Numbered from the stretch's first letter, positions 34,050 to 47,027 are shown. The stretch is 64,000 bases of DNA from Alg239-R122 sp041746135 (GCA_041746135.1 JBGTHQ010000032.1:124001-188000); one strand, 5' to 3'. The notes: generated from the letters alone by a model not told the origin. Numbers and translations: made by a program.

Positions 34050-34139
34050 TGGCGGAGAGACAGGGATTCGAACCCTGGGTACGGTTGCCCGCACAGTAGT
34101 TTTCGAGACTACCCCGTTCGACCACTCCGGCATCTCTCC
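34050..34139 (-). tRNA. tRNA-Ser (CGA)
   Basis: 90 nt with the long variable arm expected of serine tRNAs. Acceptor GGAGAGA with TCTCTCC, anticodon stem GTAGT..ACTAC around CTCGAAA (anticodon CGA), long variable region TGTGCGGGCAACCGTACC, T arm CAGGG-TTCGAAT-CCCTG, discriminator G and encoded CCA. Confidence 0.96.
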
Positions 34140-34263
34140 GCAAATCTGCACATGACCCAAAATTGGTCGGCAAGGCCATGGCGAAGCGGCGCATTAGCCT
34201 ATCATGCCAAAGATGCCAAGAGGGAAGCTTGCAGTTTGTCATGGTAAAGCTTAAATTAACAAT

Positions 34264-34644
34264 ATGGAAATCGCCAACGACAAAAAACTTACACGGCAGG
34301 ACATTGTCGCCATGTCGCATACAGTCGACGCCCGTTTTTCGATAGGAGACATTGTTCGACACAAAATGTTCGATTTTCGGGGCGTTATATTCGATATAGA
34401 TCCGGTATTTGCCAATAGCGACGAATGGTATGAATCCATTCCGGAACATATCCGCCCTTCACGCGAACAGCCTTATTATCATTTACTCGCTGAAAATGCG
34501 GAAAACAGTTATGTCGCCTATGTCAGCCAGCAGAATTTGATCGAAGACAGCGAAGCTGGCCCCGTCGAACATCCCGGCCTACCAAATCTGTTTGAGAGCT
34601 ATGTTTCTGGCAGCTATGAACTGCGCCGCCAGTTGCGCCACTAA
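34264..34644 (+). CDS. hspQ: Heat shock protein HspQ
   Basis: 126 aa; the HspQ/YccV domain covers ARFSIGDIVRHKMFDFRGVI, IDPVFANSDEWY and YYHLLAENAENSYVAYVSQQNL. In enterobacteria HspQ modulates Lon specificity and helps remove unstable DnaA; activity here is inferred from family. The start may be ATG 34264 or ATG 34312 (MSHTVDARFS), the second being closer to the domain; neither has a strong ribosome binding site. Convergent with the ABC permease gene, one base apart. Confidence 0.88.
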   Translation: MEIANDKKLTRQDIVAMSHTVDARFSIGDIVRHKMFDFRGVIFDIDPVFANSDEWYESIPEHIRPSREQPYYHLLAENAENSYVAYVSQQNLIEDSEAGPVEHPGLPNLFESYVSGSYELRRQLRH

Positions 34645-34645
34645 G

Positions 34646-35515
34646 TCAGGATTTTATCTTCCAGCCGGAACGCAATAGTGCATAGCTTATTGCGCCCAGC
34701 AAGATATTCATCGCTAGTACGACAGAGGCACCGAGCCACAAATTCGAGTCCGCCTCGCTCAGAAATCCGTATCTGAAACCCGATATGATATAGAAAAACG
34801 GGTTGAAATGACTAACAATCTGAAAAGTGGGCGAGAGCGTCGTGATCGAATAAAATGTACCCGACAGCAAGGCGAGCGGCGCGATTACAAAATTGGTGAC
34901 CGCAGCGGCATGATCGAATTTCTCCGCCCAAATCGAGGTTATCAGACCCATAAACGAAAGCATTCCTGCGCCCGTTACGCCGAAAAACACAATCGCCCAA
35001 ACATGTTCGACCGACACGTCGATGCCGGGCCACAAGAACATTGCAAGCCATACCGCGGCCCCGACGCAAAATGCGCGCGTCATCGATCCGCAGATCAGCG
35101 CGATCATGACTTCCACAACTGAAAGAGGCGGCAAGAGATAATCGACGATCGTGCCCTGCAGTTTGCCCACCAGCAACGCGAAACTGGCATTGGCGAAAGC
35201 ATTTTGCATCATGCCCATCACGATCAGGCCGGGAGCAAGAAACGCAGAAAATGGCACGCCCAACACCATGCGCCCTTCACGGCCCAAGGCGACCGTAAAA
35301 ATCACCAGAAACAGCAAGGTCGTCACAGCGGGTGCCCAGACCGTCTGCAACTGCACTTTGAAGAAACGGCGAACTTCCTTGAGATAAAGCGTTTTCAGTC
35401 CGCACCAGTTCACATTGCGAATTGTCGGCACTCCGTATTCGCCAAATGCAGGAGATGCGCCTGCATTATTTTTTTTTACGGGCGCAAGTTTTTCATTGGA
35501 AGGTTGAACGTTCAT
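34646..35515 (-). CDS. ABC-2 type transporter permease
   Basis: 289 aa. Hydrophilic N-terminus of about 40 residues, then six hydrophobic segments in the ABC-2 pattern (AFLAPGLIVMGMMQNAF, LLPPLSVVEVMIALICG, APLALLSGTFYSI, HFNPFFYIISGFRYG). Such permeases move polysaccharides, drugs or heme-like cargo with a separate ATPase; no ATPase gene is adjacent, so the partner is elsewhere. ATG 35515 is the first start clear of the gcrA region; the longer open frame to 36157 is a shadow of gcrA. Confidence 0.88.
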   Translation of the reverse strand: MNVQPSNEKLAPVKKNNAGASPAFGEYGVPTIRNVNWCGLKTLYLKEVRRFFKVQLQTVWAPAVTTLLFLVIFTVALGREGRMVLGVPFSAFLAPGLIVMGMMQNAFANASFALLVGKLQGTIVDYLLPPLSVVEVMIALICGSMTRAFCVGAAVWLAMFLWPGIDVSVEHVWAIVFFGVTGAGMLSFMGLITSIWAEKFDHAAAVTNFVIAPLALLSGTFYSITTLSPTFQIVSHFNPFFYIISGFRYGFLSEADSNLWLGASVVLAMNILLGAISYALLRSGWKIKS

Positions 35516-35579
35516 GTCATTCCGCCTATTTAGATGCTCAAAGCTTTGCAAGCACGATTTTTGAAGGAATATACGGGAC

Positions 35580-36272
35580 ATGGCATGGACAGATGAACGC
35601 ATCGACGATTTAAAGGCGATGTGGGGAGAAGGGCTGACTGCCAGCCAAATCGCGGAAAAACTGGGCGGCGTCAGCCGCAACGCGGTTATTGGCAAGGCCC
35701 ATCGGCTTGGCCTGAAATCGCGGCCCTCGCCTGTCAAATCCGTAGATAAAGACAAAAAAGCCGCAACCAAGAAAAAAACGCCGCCTAGGAAAAAGGTCGC
35801 GGCGTCCGACGCGCCCGCAAAAACTGCGGCGCCCAAGCCTGCCAGCACGAAACCCGCTCCACCTGAATCGGAGAAATTCGATTCCCCCGTGCCGAATGCC
35901 AGCATGCCCAATCCGGCCGCGGCCAATAAGGATATTGCACGGATCGTGTCTGTCGGTCCCGGCGGCTTCCTGCGCCAGGGTCCAGGCGACCAGCAACCGC
36001 CGATTCCGCCAGCGCCGCCGCGCCGGCTCGTGCCCGCACGACCCAGTTCGGAAATCTCGGGCAAAACGAGTCTGCTTGACTTGACCGAAAAAGTCTGTCG
36101 CTGGCCAATTAACCACCCCGGTGAACCCGATTTCCATTTTTGCGGACGCGACGTCAATCCGGGTTTCCCGTATTGTGTCGAACATTGCGGCCGTGCCTAT
36201 CAGGCGCAACTCCCGCGCGGCACGCGTCGTCCTCCCCCGCCCCTTCCCTTTGGCGGGCCGCGCGTCAGATAA
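35580..36272 (+). CDS. gcrA: GcrA cell cycle regulator
   Basis: 230 aa. Residues 1-50 are the DNA-binding domain MAWTDERIDDLKAMWGEGLT followed by ASQIAEKLGGVSRNAVIGKA. A long Lys/Ala/Pro-rich linker follows (about 50-165), and the C-terminal sigma70-interacting part has CRWPINHPGEPDFHFCG and PYCVEHCGRAYQ with regularly placed Cys/His. In Caulobacter GcrA binds methylated GANTC and RNA polymerase to time cell-cycle transcription. Divergent from the ABC permease. Confidence 0.95.
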   Translation: MAWTDERIDDLKAMWGEGLTASQIAEKLGGVSRNAVIGKAHRLGLKSRPSPVKSVDKDKKAATKKKTPPRKKVAASDAPAKTAAPKPASTKPAPPESEKFDSPVPNASMPNPAAANKDIARIVSVGPGGFLRQGPGDQQPPIPPAPPRRLVPARPSSEISGKTSLLDLTEKVCRWPINHPGEPDFHFCGRDVNPGFPYCVEHCGRAYQAQLPRGTRRPPPPLPFGGPRVR

Positions 36273-36332
36273 TCCACAAGCCAGCTTTCTGATCCTATTG
36301 GCACATGACTCCTGCTATTCTATAGCCGGACT

Positions 36333-38318
36333 ATGAGTGATGACTTATTTGCCGGACCCGGCGACACAACCAGCGACCAAGGATATGACGCTTCCTCGAT
36401 CGAGGTACTCGAAGGATTGGAGCCGGTCAGGCGCCGTCCGGGCATGTATATCGGCGGCGTCGACGAGCGCGCCCTACATCATCTGGCCGCAGAAGTTATC
36501 GACAACAGCATGGACGAAGCGGTGGCGGGCCATGCCAACCGCATCGAAGTTACTCTGGGCACCGGCAATCGTCTGACCGTAACCGATAACGGGCGCGGTA
36601 TTCCCGTTGATCCGCATCCGAAATATCCCGGCAAATCCGCGCTCGAGGTTATTTTGACCACGCTCCATTCGGGTGGCAAGTTTTCCGATAAGGCCTATGC
36701 CACAAGCGGCGGCCTGCATGGTGTCGGGGTATCGGTGGTCAATGCGCTGTCGAGCGAAACGGTGGTAGAGGTCGCGCGCAACAAGGAATTGTTTGAACAG
36801 CGGTTTTCCAAGGGTCACGCAACCACCGATCTGAAAAAAATAGGCGCGGCCCCCAACCGGCGCGGAACAAGCCTCAGCTTCGTTCCCGATACCGAAATAT
36901 TCGGCGACAAAGCCATGTTTCGCCCCAAGCGCCTGTTTCAACTGGCGCGATCGAAGGCCTATTTATACGCGGGCGTCGAAATTCGGTGGAAATGCGATCC
37001 CTCGCTCGCCAGCGACGATGTTCCCGAAGAAGCGGCATTCCAGTTTCCCGGTGGTCTTGCCGACCATCTGCAAGAACAGCTCAGCGGCCGAGAATGCGTG
37101 ACAGCGGAATTTTTCAAAGGCTCGCAGGAGTTTCCGGACGGCGTGGGACGAGTCGAGTGGGCAGTCGCGTGGCCGTTGTGGAGCGAAGGCAGCTATAGCT
37201 GGTACTGCAATACCATTCCCACACGCGACGGCGGCACGCACGAAACCGGCATGCGCAGCGCACTGGTCAAATCCATCCGCGCATTCGGCGATTTGGTCGG
37301 CGCGAAAAAGGCGGGACAGCTGGTTGCCGACGATGTCATGAATGGCTGCGAACTCATGCTCTCGGTCTTTATCCGCGATCCGCAGTTTCAGAGCCAGACC
37401 AAGGATCGACTGACTTCGCCCGAAGCGGCACGACTGGTCGAAAATGCCGTGCGCGACCATTTCGACCACTTTCTTTCCGACAATATGGACCGCGGCAAAG
37501 CGCTGTTGGGGTTCATGCTCGACCGGCTCGACGAGCGGTTGAAACGCAAGGCAGAGCGCGAAATCAAGCGCAAGACCGCCACCAGCGCGCGCAAATTGCG
37601 TCTGCCCGGCAAACTCACCGATTGCTCCAATGGCGGTGATGCCGACACTGAAATCTATATCGTGGAGGGCGACAGTGCCGGCGGCTCGGCCAAACAGGCG
37701 CGCAACCGCAAGACGCAGGCGATCCTTCCCATTCGCGGCAAGATTTTGAACGTCGCTTCGGCGACCAAGGCAAAGATTTTCGCCAATCAGGAAATTGCCG
37801 ACTTGATGCAGGCCTTGGGCTGCGGTACCGGCAAGGATTGCGATCCCGCGCAGTTGCGCTATGACCGGGTCATCATCATGACCGATGCCGATGTCGATGG
37901 CGCGCATATCGCGACGCTTTTGATGACTTTCTTTTTTCAGGAAATGTCGCAGATCGTGCGTGACGGGCACCTCTATCTCGCCCAGCCGCCCTTGTTCCGG
38001 CTTGTGAGCGGTAACACAAGCTATTACGCACGCGACGAAGCGCACCGCCGGGAACTCGAAAACACGGTGCTGAAAGGCAAGAAAGTCGACGTCAGCCGGT
38101 TCAAGGGACTGGGCGAAATGAACCCCGGCCAACTCAAGGAAACGACGATGGATCCGGCCTCCCGCTCGCTGCTGCGCATTACTCTGCCTCGCGAATACGA
38201 AGAACGCGCCGGGGTAAAAGATCTGGTTGACCGTCTGATGGGCAAGCATCCCGAACACCGGTTCCGGTTTATTCAGGACAATGCCGCGACGCTCGACGAA
38301 GAACAAATCGACGCATAA
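36333..38318 (+). CDS. parE: DNA topoisomerase IV subunit B
   Basis: 661 aa GHKL ATPase subunit that decatenates daughter chromosomes with ParC. Visible: VLEGLEPVRRRPGMYIGG, EVIDNSMDEAVAGHA (ATP site Glu-Asn), TVTDNGRGIPVD, GGLHGVGVSVVNALS; TOPRIM part EIYIVEGDSAGGSAKQARNR and DADVDGAHI; C-terminal FKGLGEMNPGQLKETTMDP. The ParE rather than GyrB assignment rests on length and RRPGMYIGGVDERALHHL. Codirectional with gcrA; convergent with recG. Confidence 0.96.
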   Translation: MSDDLFAGPGDTTSDQGYDASSIEVLEGLEPVRRRPGMYIGGVDERALHHLAAEVIDNSMDEAVAGHANRIEVTLGTGNRLTVTDNGRGIPVDPHPKYPGKSALEVILTTLHSGGKFSDKAYATSGGLHGVGVSVVNALSSETVVEVARNKELFEQRFSKGHATTDLKKIGAAPNRRGTSLSFVPDTEIFGDKAMFRPKRLFQLARSKAYLYAGVEIRWKCDPSLASDDVPEEAAFQFPGGLADHLQEQLSGRECVTAEFFKGSQEFPDGVGRVEWAVAWPLWSEGSYSWYCNTIPTRDGGTHETGMRSALVKSIRAFGDLVGAKKAGQLVADDVMNGCELMLSVFIRDPQFQSQTKDRLTSPEAARLVENAVRDHFDHFLSDNMDRGKALLGFMLDRLDERLKRKAEREIKRKTATSARKLRLPGKLTDCSNGGDADTEIYIVEGDSAGGSAKQARNRKTQAILPIRGKILNVASATKAKIFANQEIADLMQALGCGTGKDCDPAQLRYDRVIIMTDADVDGAHIATLLMTFFFQEMSQIVRDGHLYLAQPPLFRLVSGNTSYYARDEAHRRELENTVLKGKKVDVSRFKGLGEMNPGQLKETTMDPASRSLLRITLPREYEERAGVKDLVDRLMGKHPEHRFRFIQDNAATLDEEQIDA

Positions 38319-38339
38319 AGCCCGTTTACGCGAAACAGG

Positions 38340-40397
38340 TTAGCCGCTGCGCAGCAGCATCGCCCCAACATCGCGTTCGAACAGATAGAGCGCCACGCGC
38401 GCCGCCTGTCCGCGCGCGCTGTCGAGACCGCCATCGCGGTCGACGAGCAATCTGGCGTCATCGTTTGCGGTCGGGGCGAACGCGATCACCTGCTCCGCCC
38501 TGGCCGTGCGAAAAGCATTATCGCCCGATTGGCGCGTGCCGAGCACTTCGCCGCCCCCGCGCAGACGCAAATCTTCCTCGGCCAGAAAAAATCCATCCTG
38601 CGATTCGCGCATGAGCGCCAGCCGCTCGCGCACGGTTTCGCTCAGCCCATTGCCGCGCAACAGCAAACAGATTGACTTACCCGTGCCGCGCCCGACCCGC
38701 CCGCGCAGCTGGTGCAGCTGGGCCAGTCCGAAACGCTCGGCCGCTTCGATTATCATCAAAGTCGAATTGGGTACGTCGACGCCCACTTCGATCACCGTTG
38801 TCGATACCAGAACCGCAATCCTGCCTGCGACGAAATCTTCCATCACCGCATCTTTCCGTTCGGCTTTCATCTGCCCGTGCACGAGGCCGATCTTGTCGCC
38901 GAACCGCGCTTTGAGCAAAGCGGCGCGTTCTTCGGCCGCGGCAAGATCGCTGCTTTCGCTTTCGGCCACCAATGGACAGACCCAGTAGGCTTGGCCGTCA
39001 TCTTGGATATGCCGCCCCAGCCCTGCGATCACTTCGTCGAGGCGCTCGCCCAATATTACCCTCGTCTCGATCGGCTGGCGACCGGGCGGCAGTTCGTCGA
39101 GGCGCGAGACATCCATCTCGCCATATTGACTGAGTGTCAGCGTACGCGGGATGGGCGTGGCGGTCATGGCCAGAAAATGCGGCGTCGTCCGGCCTTTTTT
39201 CGACAGTAAAAGCCGCTGGCTCACCCCGAACCGGTGCTGCTCGTCGATGATCGTCAGCGCCAGATCCTTATACTGGACCGCCTCTTGAAAAATTGCGTGC
39301 GTACCGATGATGATATGGATCGATCCGTCGGCAATCCCCATGAGAGTTGCTTCACGCGCCCTGCCCTTGTCGCGGCCGGTCAGGATGGCTACGTTGACCG
39401 ACATCCCCTGCAAAAGTCGCGATATACTTTCATAATGTTGCCGCGCCAATATTTCGGTAGGCGCGAGTAAAGCCCCCTGCTTGCCGCATTCGACTGCGCT
39501 CAACAGCGCCAGCACGGCTACGATCGTCTTGCCCGAACCCACATCGCCTTGCAACAGGCGCAGCATCGGCTGGGTCTGCTCCAGATCGCCCTGAATCTCG
39601 CGCACCGCGCGTTTTTGTGCGCCGGTCAGCTCGAACGGCAACGGCAAAGCATCGCGCAGCCGCCCGTCGCCATTTAGCGGTGTGCCTTTACGCCCGCGAT
39701 TGGCCTGACGTACCAGCATGAGCGCAAGCTGATTGGCGAATATTTCGTCATAGGCAAGACGGTCGGCAGCGCGATCGTTCACACCGCCATGCACAATTTT
39801 GATTGCGTCGTTCCAGTCCGGCCAGCCATGTTTTGCCAGCACCGAAGGCTCGATCCATTCGGGCAGTTCGGGGATTTCCTTCAGAGCCGTATCGATCAAT
39901 CCGGCCAGCCGTTTCTGCGTCATGCCTTCGGCCAGCGGATAGACGGGTTCGCGTAATTCGATCTGACCCACCTCGCCGGGTTCCAGAACATAATCGGGAT
40001 GCACCATCTGCAAATTCTGGCCATATATTTCCAGTTTTCCGGCCGCGATTTTTTTATCATTCAATGGCCACTGCTTGCGTGCCCAGCCGGTGTTGCGCCC
40101 GAAATAGACAATGCTTATATAATTGCCGAGCGCATCGATCGCCTGCACACGAAATGGGCCGCGCTGGTGGGTCGACTGGTATTCGACCGGTTCGAGCTCG
40201 ACAATGACCTGTTCGCCGGGTTCGGCCTCGTCGAGATTGCCGATACGCTTGCGATGCACAAACCCGGTCGGCAAATGATAGATAAAATCGCGCACCCGCC
40301 CCAGCCCGAGCCGCGCCAAGGGTTTGGCCAGAGTAGGGCCAATGCCTTTTAGGCTTTCCGCATGTGCGAATAATGGATTGAGTATCGACGGTCGCAT
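38340..40397 (-). CDS. recG: ATP-dependent DNA helicase RecG
   Basis: 685 aa, fork-reversal helicase. N-terminal wedge OB domain (residues about 50-150), Walker A LLQGDVGSGKTIVAVLAL, Walker B/DEQH TIIDEQHRFGVSQR, motif III MTATPIPRTLTLSQYGEMDVS, motif VI QLHQLRGRVGRGTGKSICLL. Length is usual. Divergent from sdhE/mfd; another translocase (Mfd) of the same helicase superfamily lies on the other side. Confidence 0.97.
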   Translation of the reverse strand: MRPSILNPLFAHAESLKGIGPTLAKPLARLGLGRVRDFIYHLPTGFVHRKRIGNLDEAEPGEQVIVELEPVEYQSTHQRGPFRVQAIDALGNYISIVYFGRNTGWARKQWPLNDKKIAAGKLEIYGQNLQMVHPDYVLEPGEVGQIELREPVYPLAEGMTQKRLAGLIDTALKEIPELPEWIEPSVLAKHGWPDWNDAIKIVHGGVNDRAADRLAYDEIFANQLALMLVRQANRGRKGTPLNGDGRLRDALPLPFELTGAQKRAVREIQGDLEQTQPMLRLLQGDVGSGKTIVAVLALLSAVECGKQGALLAPTEILARQHYESISRLLQGMSVNVAILTGRDKGRAREATLMGIADGSIHIIIGTHAIFQEAVQYKDLALTIIDEQHRFGVSQRLLLSKKGRTTPHFLAMTATPIPRTLTLSQYGEMDVSRLDELPPGRQPIETRVILGERLDEVIAGLGRHIQDDGQAYWVCPLVAESESSDLAAAEERAALLKARFGDKIGLVHGQMKAERKDAVMEDFVAGRIAVLVSTTVIEVGVDVPNSTLMIIEAAERFGLAQLHQLRGRVGRGTGKSICLLLRGNGLSETVRERLALMRESQDGFFLAEEDLRLRGGGEVLGTRQSGDNAFRTARAEQVIAFAPTANDDARLLVDRDGGLDSARGQAARVALYLFERDVGAMLLRSG

Positions 40398-40477
40398 GGC
40401 TATCGCACCTGATATGGTGATGGCGGCGCAGCGGCAAGCGAAAGCTTTCGGTACGCTGCCAAACAGGGAGAACGGTC

Positions 40478-40744
40478 ATGGACCGCGAAACACGACTGAA
40501 AAAACTGCATTTCCGGGCCTGGCACCGCGGTACGCGCGAAGCCGATTTCATGATCGGGGGTTTTCTGGACCGTTTCGGTTCCGATTGGGACGAACCGCAA
40601 ACCACATGGTTTGATGCGCTTTTGAAAGAAGACGATGTCGATATCATGGCATGGGCCATCGGCACGCAGGCGGTTCCCGATCGTTTTGCCGGGGACATGA
40701 TGGCGACCATGCAGAAACTCGATTATATTGTAATGCCCCGATAA
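40478..40744 (+). CDS. sdhE: FAD assembly factor SdhE
   Basis: 88 aa. Contains the flavinylation motif in HRGTREADFMIGGFLDRF (RGxxE) followed by the five-helix bundle pattern (LLKEDDVDIMAWAIG). Promotes covalent FAD insertion into the succinate dehydrogenase flavoprotein. ATG with GGGAG ahead at suitable distance. Eighteen bases before mfd, and probably cotranscribed with it. Confidence 0.95.
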   Translation: MDRETRLKKLHFRAWHRGTREADFMIGGFLDRFGSDWDEPQTTWFDALLKEDDVDIMAWAIGTQAVPDRFAGDMMATMQKLDYIVMPR

Positions 40745-40762
40745 GAGCCTATTTCCAGACCC

Positions 40763-44224
<3,462 letters not shown>

Positions 44225-44237
44225 CATCCTAAAATCG

Positions 44238-45911
44238 TTAACCCGATGCATGTGCGAATGCTTCGAATTCTTTCGGAGACATGGATTTGGCGCGCAGGAA
44301 ACCTTGATAGAACTGGCATCCTTCTTCCTTCAGCACTTCCAGCTGGGCTTCTGTCTCCACTCCTTCGGCTATCACGCCCAGTTCCAGCGCCTGCGCCAAG
44401 GCGATGATCGAGCGCACGATCACGCGGTCCCGTGGCCCCGTGGCAATATCGCGGATCATGGCGTGATCCAGCTTGATATAGTCGAGCGGAAGCGATTTGA
44501 GATACAGGAAATTGGAATATCCGGTTCCGAAATCGTCGATCGCAATCTTGATCCCCAGCCTGCGCACTTGCGCCAGCAAGTCGGACGCCGTTTTCAGATT
44601 TCCGATCAATGCCGATTCGGTGATTTCCAGCGTCAGTCTTTCAGCATCGAAACCGGATTTTGTGAGCGCCGTTTGCTGGCTCTCTACAAATCGGGGTGAC
44701 GCGAGTTGCTGGGCGGTGACATTCAGCGATAGTCGCAAGTGCGCCAAATTTTGCGGCCAGCGCGCAGCATGATCGATCGCCAGTGTGCCGATATGGCGCG
44801 ACAAATGCTCGGTAAAATCGGTGCGTTCGGCAAGGGCGAACAGGGTCGCCGCCCCGATCTCGCCCAATTCGCCATGCTCCCATTTTGCCAGAGCTTCGGC
44901 ACCGATCAGGTCGCCCGTCTCGACACAGAATTGCGGCTGGAGACCAATTCTAATCTGGTCGCGTTCGATCGAATGCAGCAAATCCGCTTCGAGCTGGTAG
45001 CCGCTTTCCGGCACCGCGTCCGATGCACGATCGGCCCATTTGATCCGATGCGCATCCTGTTGATGCGCATCGGCCAGCGCATGCGCCAGTCGCCCGATAT
45101 AGGATTGCGCATCTTCGCCCACAGTTGATTTGGCCAATGACGCCCGCGCCGTGAGCCGGATGATCTTGTCCTGCATCGCCAGCGGCTGCGTAATGATTTC
45201 CAATAGCTCGGTGGTGATAAGCTGCCATTTGCGGCGATCGATCTCATCCGTTGTGGCAATGAGAAAATCGCGGCCGCCGAAACGCGACACCAGTATATTT
45301 TCCCCCACGCTGTGCTGCGCGAAATCGCGGATCTGCTGTCCCACGTTCCGAAGGATGGCATCGCCCGATGCCGCGCCGAAAGTTGCGTTGACGTTTTCGA
45401 ACCGCCGCAATCCGCATATTGTTGCCATGACGCGTGCATCCTTGAATAACCAGTCCGACAAGGTCCGCCGGGCCGATGCCGCTGTTTTTAATCCGGTCAG
45501 ACTGTCGGTTTCCAGAACAAGCCTGTCCGATGCCAGACTGTTTTCGATGGCGCGAATTTGTGCGAGCAGCATGTCGTCGTGGAAAGGAGAGGACATGACA
45601 TGTGTCGCCCCGGCCGCAAGTGCCATGGAAATTGCAATATTATCGTTTTCGTTTACGAGCGCTAATATGATTTCAAACCGGTGTGAAAATTTCTGAAATC
45701 TGTCCATTCTCTTACTGGAATCCGTACGTAAATCCAAAATCGCAATTTCCGCCGCACGTTTGCAAAGCCGCCAGTGCGCCCGCGAAAAATGCTCGGCCAG
45801 ATATGCCCCTTCGCCAAACAAAATATAGCCCGGTTTTTCCGTTACGACATCGCCGGACATGATCATATGATTGCTGATATCCCGTCTCTTTCCATCTTGC
45901 CTATATTGCAT
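44238..45911 (-). CDS. EAL-domain c-di-GMP phosphodiesterase with degenerate GGDEF and receiver-like N-terminus
   Basis: 557 aa. Residues about 30-120 look like a receiver fold (AAEIAILDLRT, AGATHVMSSPF). Residues about 133-300 are a GGDEF domain whose active site reads GGRDF (212-216) instead of GGDEF, so cyclase activity is unlikely. The EAL domain (about 305-550) keeps GAEALAKW, LSLNVTAQQL, EITES, IDDFGTGYSN, DYIKLD, AEGVET and YQGF, i.e. the metal and catalytic residues of an active phosphodiesterase. No membrane segment. Start ATG 45911 or 45866. Convergent with mfd. Confidence 0.92.
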   Translation of the reverse strand: MQYRQDGKRRDISNHMIMSGDVVTEKPGYILFGEGAYLAEHFSRAHWRLCKRAAEIAILDLRTDSSKRMDRFQKFSHRFEIILALVNENDNIAISMALAAGATHVMSSPFHDDMLLAQIRAIENSLASDRLVLETDSLTGLKTAASARRTLSDWLFKDARVMATICGLRRFENVNATFGAASGDAILRNVGQQIRDFAQHSVGENILVSRFGGRDFLIATTDEIDRRKWQLITTELLEIITQPLAMQDKIIRLTARASLAKSTVGEDAQSYIGRLAHALADAHQQDAHRIKWADRASDAVPESGYQLEADLLHSIERDQIRIGLQPQFCVETGDLIGAEALAKWEHGELGEIGAATLFALAERTDFTEHLSRHIGTLAIDHAARWPQNLAHLRLSLNVTAQQLASPRFVESQQTALTKSGFDAERLTLEITESALIGNLKTASDLLAQVRRLGIKIAIDDFGTGYSNFLYLKSLPLDYIKLDHAMIRDIATGPRDRVIVRSIIALAQALELGVIAEGVETEAQLEVLKEEGCQFYQGFLRAKSMSPKEFEAFAHASG

Positions 45912-46005
45912 ACCGGCAAAACCTTTCGATCATCTTGCCCGTATATCAGCATAATATTGCCTTGCGCAGGTTCCCAGCATATCACTGTGCGCACGATCAG
46001 CGATA

Positions 46006-46824
46006 ATGACAAACGGGATGACCATGGGCAAGAGCGACAGCATAGCGAAATCCGGCGAAAAAATCGCACTTCTTGTTTCGCCGACGCACAGCGCGCAAGA
46101 AGCTGCGCAACTCATCCGCAGCGAAAATAACTGGACAGAGCTGGACCAGGCAGACCGCGCCATTGTCCTGGGCGGCGATGGGTTCATGTTGCAAGTGTTG
46201 CACAAGATGATCGACAACGAGAGAATTATCCCGGTCTATGGTATGAATCTGGGCACGGTCGGGTTTTTGATGAACCAGTGGGACGGCAGCCGGAACCTGA
46301 TGCACTGCCTTAAAAAAGCAAAGCCGTTCGATGTGGTGCCGCTGCGCACCGAAGTCACCACTATGTCCGGAGAAAAGCGCGTGTTTTCGGCGATTAACGA
46401 AGTGTCGCTCTTGCGTGAAACGCGGCAAACGGCGAAACTGGAAGTGCTGGTCAACGGCATGATAAAGATACCCGAGCTCGCCTGCGACGGTGTACTGGTG
46501 GCCACGCCCGCAGGCTCCACCGCCTATAATCTTTCCGCCAACGGCCCCATTTTGCCCTTGGGAAGCGCGATGCTGGCGCTCACGCCGATCAGTCCGTTTC
46601 GCCCGCGGCGCTGGAAAGGTGCGATCCTGCCCGACAGCACCAAGATCGGGTTTCGGGTGCGCGAGGCCGAAAAACGCCCGGTTCTCGCCGTCGCAGACCA
46701 GAAGGAGCTGCGCGATGTCCGCGAAATACAGGTCGAGATTGATCCCTCTAAACGGCTGACATTGCTGTTCGACCCCGAACACAGTCTGGACGAACGCATT
46801 GCCATGGAACAGTTCCTCGTTTGA
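46006..46824 (+). CDS. nadK: NAD kinase
   Basis: 272 aa, phosphorylates NAD to NADP. Signature IVLGGDGFMLQVLHK (GGDG) and CDGVLVATPAGSTAYNLSANGPIL are present, plus the acidic INEVSLLRE. Compared with E. coli NadK it is somewhat short. Three in-frame ATGs (46006, 46018, 46024); no decisive ribosome binding site, the conserved domain begins after all three. Divergent from the EAL gene. Confidence 0.95.
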   Translation: MTNGMTMGKSDSIAKSGEKIALLVSPTHSAQEAAQLIRSENNWTELDQADRAIVLGGDGFMLQVLHKMIDNERIIPVYGMNLGTVGFLMNQWDGSRNLMHCLKKAKPFDVVPLRTEVTTMSGEKRVFSAINEVSLLRETRQTAKLEVLVNGMIKIPELACDGVLVATPAGSTAYNLSANGPILPLGSAMLALTPISPFRPRRWKGAILPDSTKIGFRVREAEKRPVLAVADQKELRDVREIQVEIDPSKRLTLLFDPEHSLDERIAMEQFLV

Positions 46825-46940
46825 GAAAACGGCCCGGTTTAGGCCATGATTACAAAAATACATGGCTGCGCAATTTAGCGGTTTACGCGCCTTTTGTCGG
46901 TTGCTATAGGCCCTCTCGTCTATCCGCAAGGATAGGCCAC

Positions 46941-47015
46941 TCCCCGGTAGCTCAGCGGTAGAGCCTCCGACTGTTAATCGGATGGTCGTCTGTTCGAATC
47001 AGACCCGGGGAGCCA
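46941..47015 (+). tRNA. tRNA-Asn (GTT)
   Basis: 75 nt: acceptor TCCCCGG with CCGGGGA, D arm TAGCTCAGCGGTAGAGC, anticodon stem TCCGA..TCGGA around CTGTTAA (anticodon GTT), T arm GTCTG-TTCGAAT-CAGAC, G and encoded CCA. A run of T follows immediately (47017-47022). Confidence 0.96.
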
Positions 47016-47027
47016 TTTTTTCATAGA

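Noticed and set aside
35516..36157. N-terminal extension of the ABC permease frame
   Set aside because: Runs antisense through gcrA; the family-like protein starts at 35515.
36963..38306. 447-codon open frame on the minus strand
   Set aside because: Opposite parE, whose motifs are unambiguous across the same bases.
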